Shown: positions 62,933-64,000 of the stretch, one piece after another | How the letters are laid out: each line of letters begins with the position of its first letter | How positions within the stretch are numbered: the stretch's first letter is position 1 | Assembly: GCA_037965595.1 (NCBI GenBank) | Contig: CP150183.1 | Span: forward strand, 1,488,001 to 1,552,000 | Reading direction: 5' to 3' | Source of the DNA: Alkalihalobacillus sp. FSL W8-0930 | Lineage (GTDB): Bacteria; Bacillota; Bacilli; Bacillales; Bacillaceae_D | DNA: 64,000 nucleotides | Notes under the pieces: generated by a model | Told to the model about the DNA's origin: nothing | What the model saw: the letters and a program-made list of their open reading frames with translations, nothing else | Database searches by the model: none | Position numbers and translations under genes: made by a program

Positions 62933-63496
62933 TTAAAATTCAACTGCTACTTCAACATCTTCTACAGTTTCATATGTTTCCATATCAAATACATGTAGCA
63001 ACATTTCGAAATCACTTTCAAATAATGGTAAGTCTCCACCTTCGTAATCTTGGATAGATAATTCTGCATCTGCAATTTTGCCACCAGATACGTCTTGGCT
63101 CATGGTTAACAGCGTTTCATCTACCATTTTTCCATCTACTGAAACCTCTCGAGCTTGGAAAGTAAGCGTGGAATCAGTTTTATTCTCAACTTCAAAGTTT
63201 ACTGTAATAGTTTCTTCGTCCCAAAAATCATCATATGCCTTTTCAATACTAACTAAAGTAGCTTTGAAATTATCGTTATCAGTTACAGCTTCATTTAAAT
63301 CTTTAACAAAACCATCTTCATTACCGTCTTCAGTTGATTCTTCATCAGTAGAAGAATCAATTGAAGTCTCAGTGGCTTCTGTTGTTTCTGTATTTTCAGT
63401 ATCGTTAGTTGAATTTGAATTTGTATTTTCTGTCTCTCCACAAGCAGCTAATCCAAGCACGCTTATAATTCCAGCAGATAAAAATAATTTTTTCAT
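62933..63496 (-). CDS. Putative lipoprotein with a DUF4352-like beta domain
   Basis: 187 residues. The signal ends in LAAC (LGLAACGE). A linker of about 40 residues of Thr, Ser, Asn and Glu is followed by a beta-rich acidic domain (TLVSIEKAYDDFWDEETITV, then NFEVENKTDSTLTFQAREVS). This layout resembles DUF4352/DUF5067 lipoproteins, whose function is unknown. The ATG follows AAAGGGG. It is monocistronic. Confidence 0.75.
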   Translation of the reverse strand: MKKLFLSAGIISVLGLAACGETENTNSNSTNDTENTETTEATETSIDSSTDEESTEDGNEDGFVKDLNEAVTDNDNFKATLVSIEKAYDDFWDEETITVNFEVENKTDSTLTFQAREVSVDGKMVDETLLTMSQDVSGGKIADAELSIQDYEGGDLPLFESDFEMLLHVFDMETYETVEDVEVAVEF

Positions 63497-63660
63497 AATA
63501 GTACCCCTTTTATTTATGTATTAATTACAGTAGTACATTATAACTAGGATAATACTTTAGTCATAGTCATTCGACAAAACTAGACAAAAAATATTTAGAA
63601 ATTCAAAATTAATCTGAATGGGGAGAAAGTAAATAAGAAGCCACTTCTATAGTAAGCTTA

Positions 63661-64000
63661 TTAAACTCTCACCACAAAAGTTCTCGTCAGGAGATCATAA
63701 ATCGATTGCTTCTTCTTTGTGAATAGAGCGGTACCAATATAAAGAAACATTAGTGCATAGATCAGAATTCCCATTAGGGTATAAGGTACTGGTACTAAAC
63801 CCTCCTCAAGATATACAAGTCGATACACAAGATAATGCGAAAGCTCCCATGGTAGGAACTTTAAGATTGTACGCATGGTTAGTCTTAAAACAGAGACGGA
63901 TTTTCCGTGTTGATCCACCACACGAATGTTTGCTTTCTTTTTTCCAAATGATTGTCCAAAGAGGGTTGAATCACTTAGAATAAAGTAAAGTGAGATTGGT
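63661..64000 (-). CDS. RDD family membrane protein (partial, N-terminus outside window)
   Basis: The minus-strand frame is open to the window edge, 112 codons. The visible part has LSDSTLFGQSFGKKKANIRV and VDQHGKSVSVLRLTMRTILK, then two membrane helices and a C-terminal LLTRTFVV, as in RDD proteins. In Bacillaceae these are small membrane proteins, some of which help sodium or pH tolerance. The internal start at 63921 would cut the domain and is not the real start. Confidence 0.8.
   Translation of the reverse strand, partial: PISLYFILSDSTLFGQSFGKKKANIRVVDQHGKSVSVLRLTMRTILKFLPWELSHYLVYRLVYLEEGLVPVPYTLMGILIYALMFLYIGTALFTKKKQSIYDLLTRTFVVRV

Overview
The window reads as chromosome of a low-GC Gram-positive bacterium of the family Bacillaceae, probably an alkaliphile. 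The reasons are gene content and order shared with Bacillus subtilis (yqjA-yqjC-yqjE-yqjH-like run, ylqG-ylqH, cysH-sat-cysC, TnrA, DarB/CbpB, proBA under a T-box), strong AGGAGG ribosome binding sites, frequent TTG/GTG starts, a NaChBac-type voltage-gated sodium channel and several very acidic surface lipoproteins. No insertion sequence, CRISPR array, rRNA or ordinary tRNA was seen.

Layout. 0-6.4 kb: end of an XRE regulator, fumarase, the msrA-msrB methionine sulfoxide repair pair, a DUF1659/DUF2922/YvrJ trio of tiny genes, a BCCT osmolyte transporter, a PilZ protein and a LysE exporter. 6.5-11.9 kb: acidic lipoprotein, YqjA-like exporter, L,D-transpeptidase, a Prli42-like micropeptide, methylmalonyl-CoA epimerase, M20 peptidase, a small sigma-region-3-like protein and DNA polymerase IV. 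12-16.9 kb: an accessory flagellar locus (FliK-like YlqG, FlhB-like YlqH, FliS, flagellin, YaaR) with two sigma-D-type promoters. 17-27.2 kb: SRPBCC protein, c-di-AMP-binding DarB, sulfate assimilation (yezD-cysH-sat-cysC), a subtilase, tnrA, siroheme synthesis (cobA/hemD fusion, sirB, sirC) and folE2.

27.3-33.5 kb is a clearly more AT-rich insertion carrying a three-gene conflict system: a DUF4297/Cap4-type nuclease, a small middle component and a zinc-hook SMC/Rad50-like ATPase. This is the ABC-three-component or Lamassu (DdmABC) architecture. 33.5-43.1 kb: a beta-lactamase-family hydrolase divergent from a TetR regulator over a long palindrome, two paralogous lipoproteins, aspartokinase, the sodium channel and proB-proA-proC. 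43.3-51.8 kb: asparagine synthetase, a patch of small membrane and hypothetical genes, then a lipoprotein-response regulator-histidine kinase operon and a CopC-domain protein that share a direct-repeat promoter element.

51.9-60.0 kb is a complete catabolic operon: GntR regulator, TRAP transporter, zinc dehydrogenase (YjmD-like), UxuA, UxuB, KdgK and KDPG aldolase. It turns a hexuronate-type acid into pyruvate and glyceraldehyde-3-phosphate. No uronate isomerase is present, so L-gulonate or a similar aldonate is a reasonable substrate guess. 60.1-64 kb: an ECF sigma factor with a tiny membrane partner, a His/Lys/Cys-rich repeat protein, a VOC protein, a lipoprotein and part of an RDD protein. 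Between them lies a free-standing structured RNA of about 195 nt with perfect tRNA acceptor, D and T arms but about 143 nt where the anticodon arm should be. This RNA and the defence cassette are the two most interesting items.
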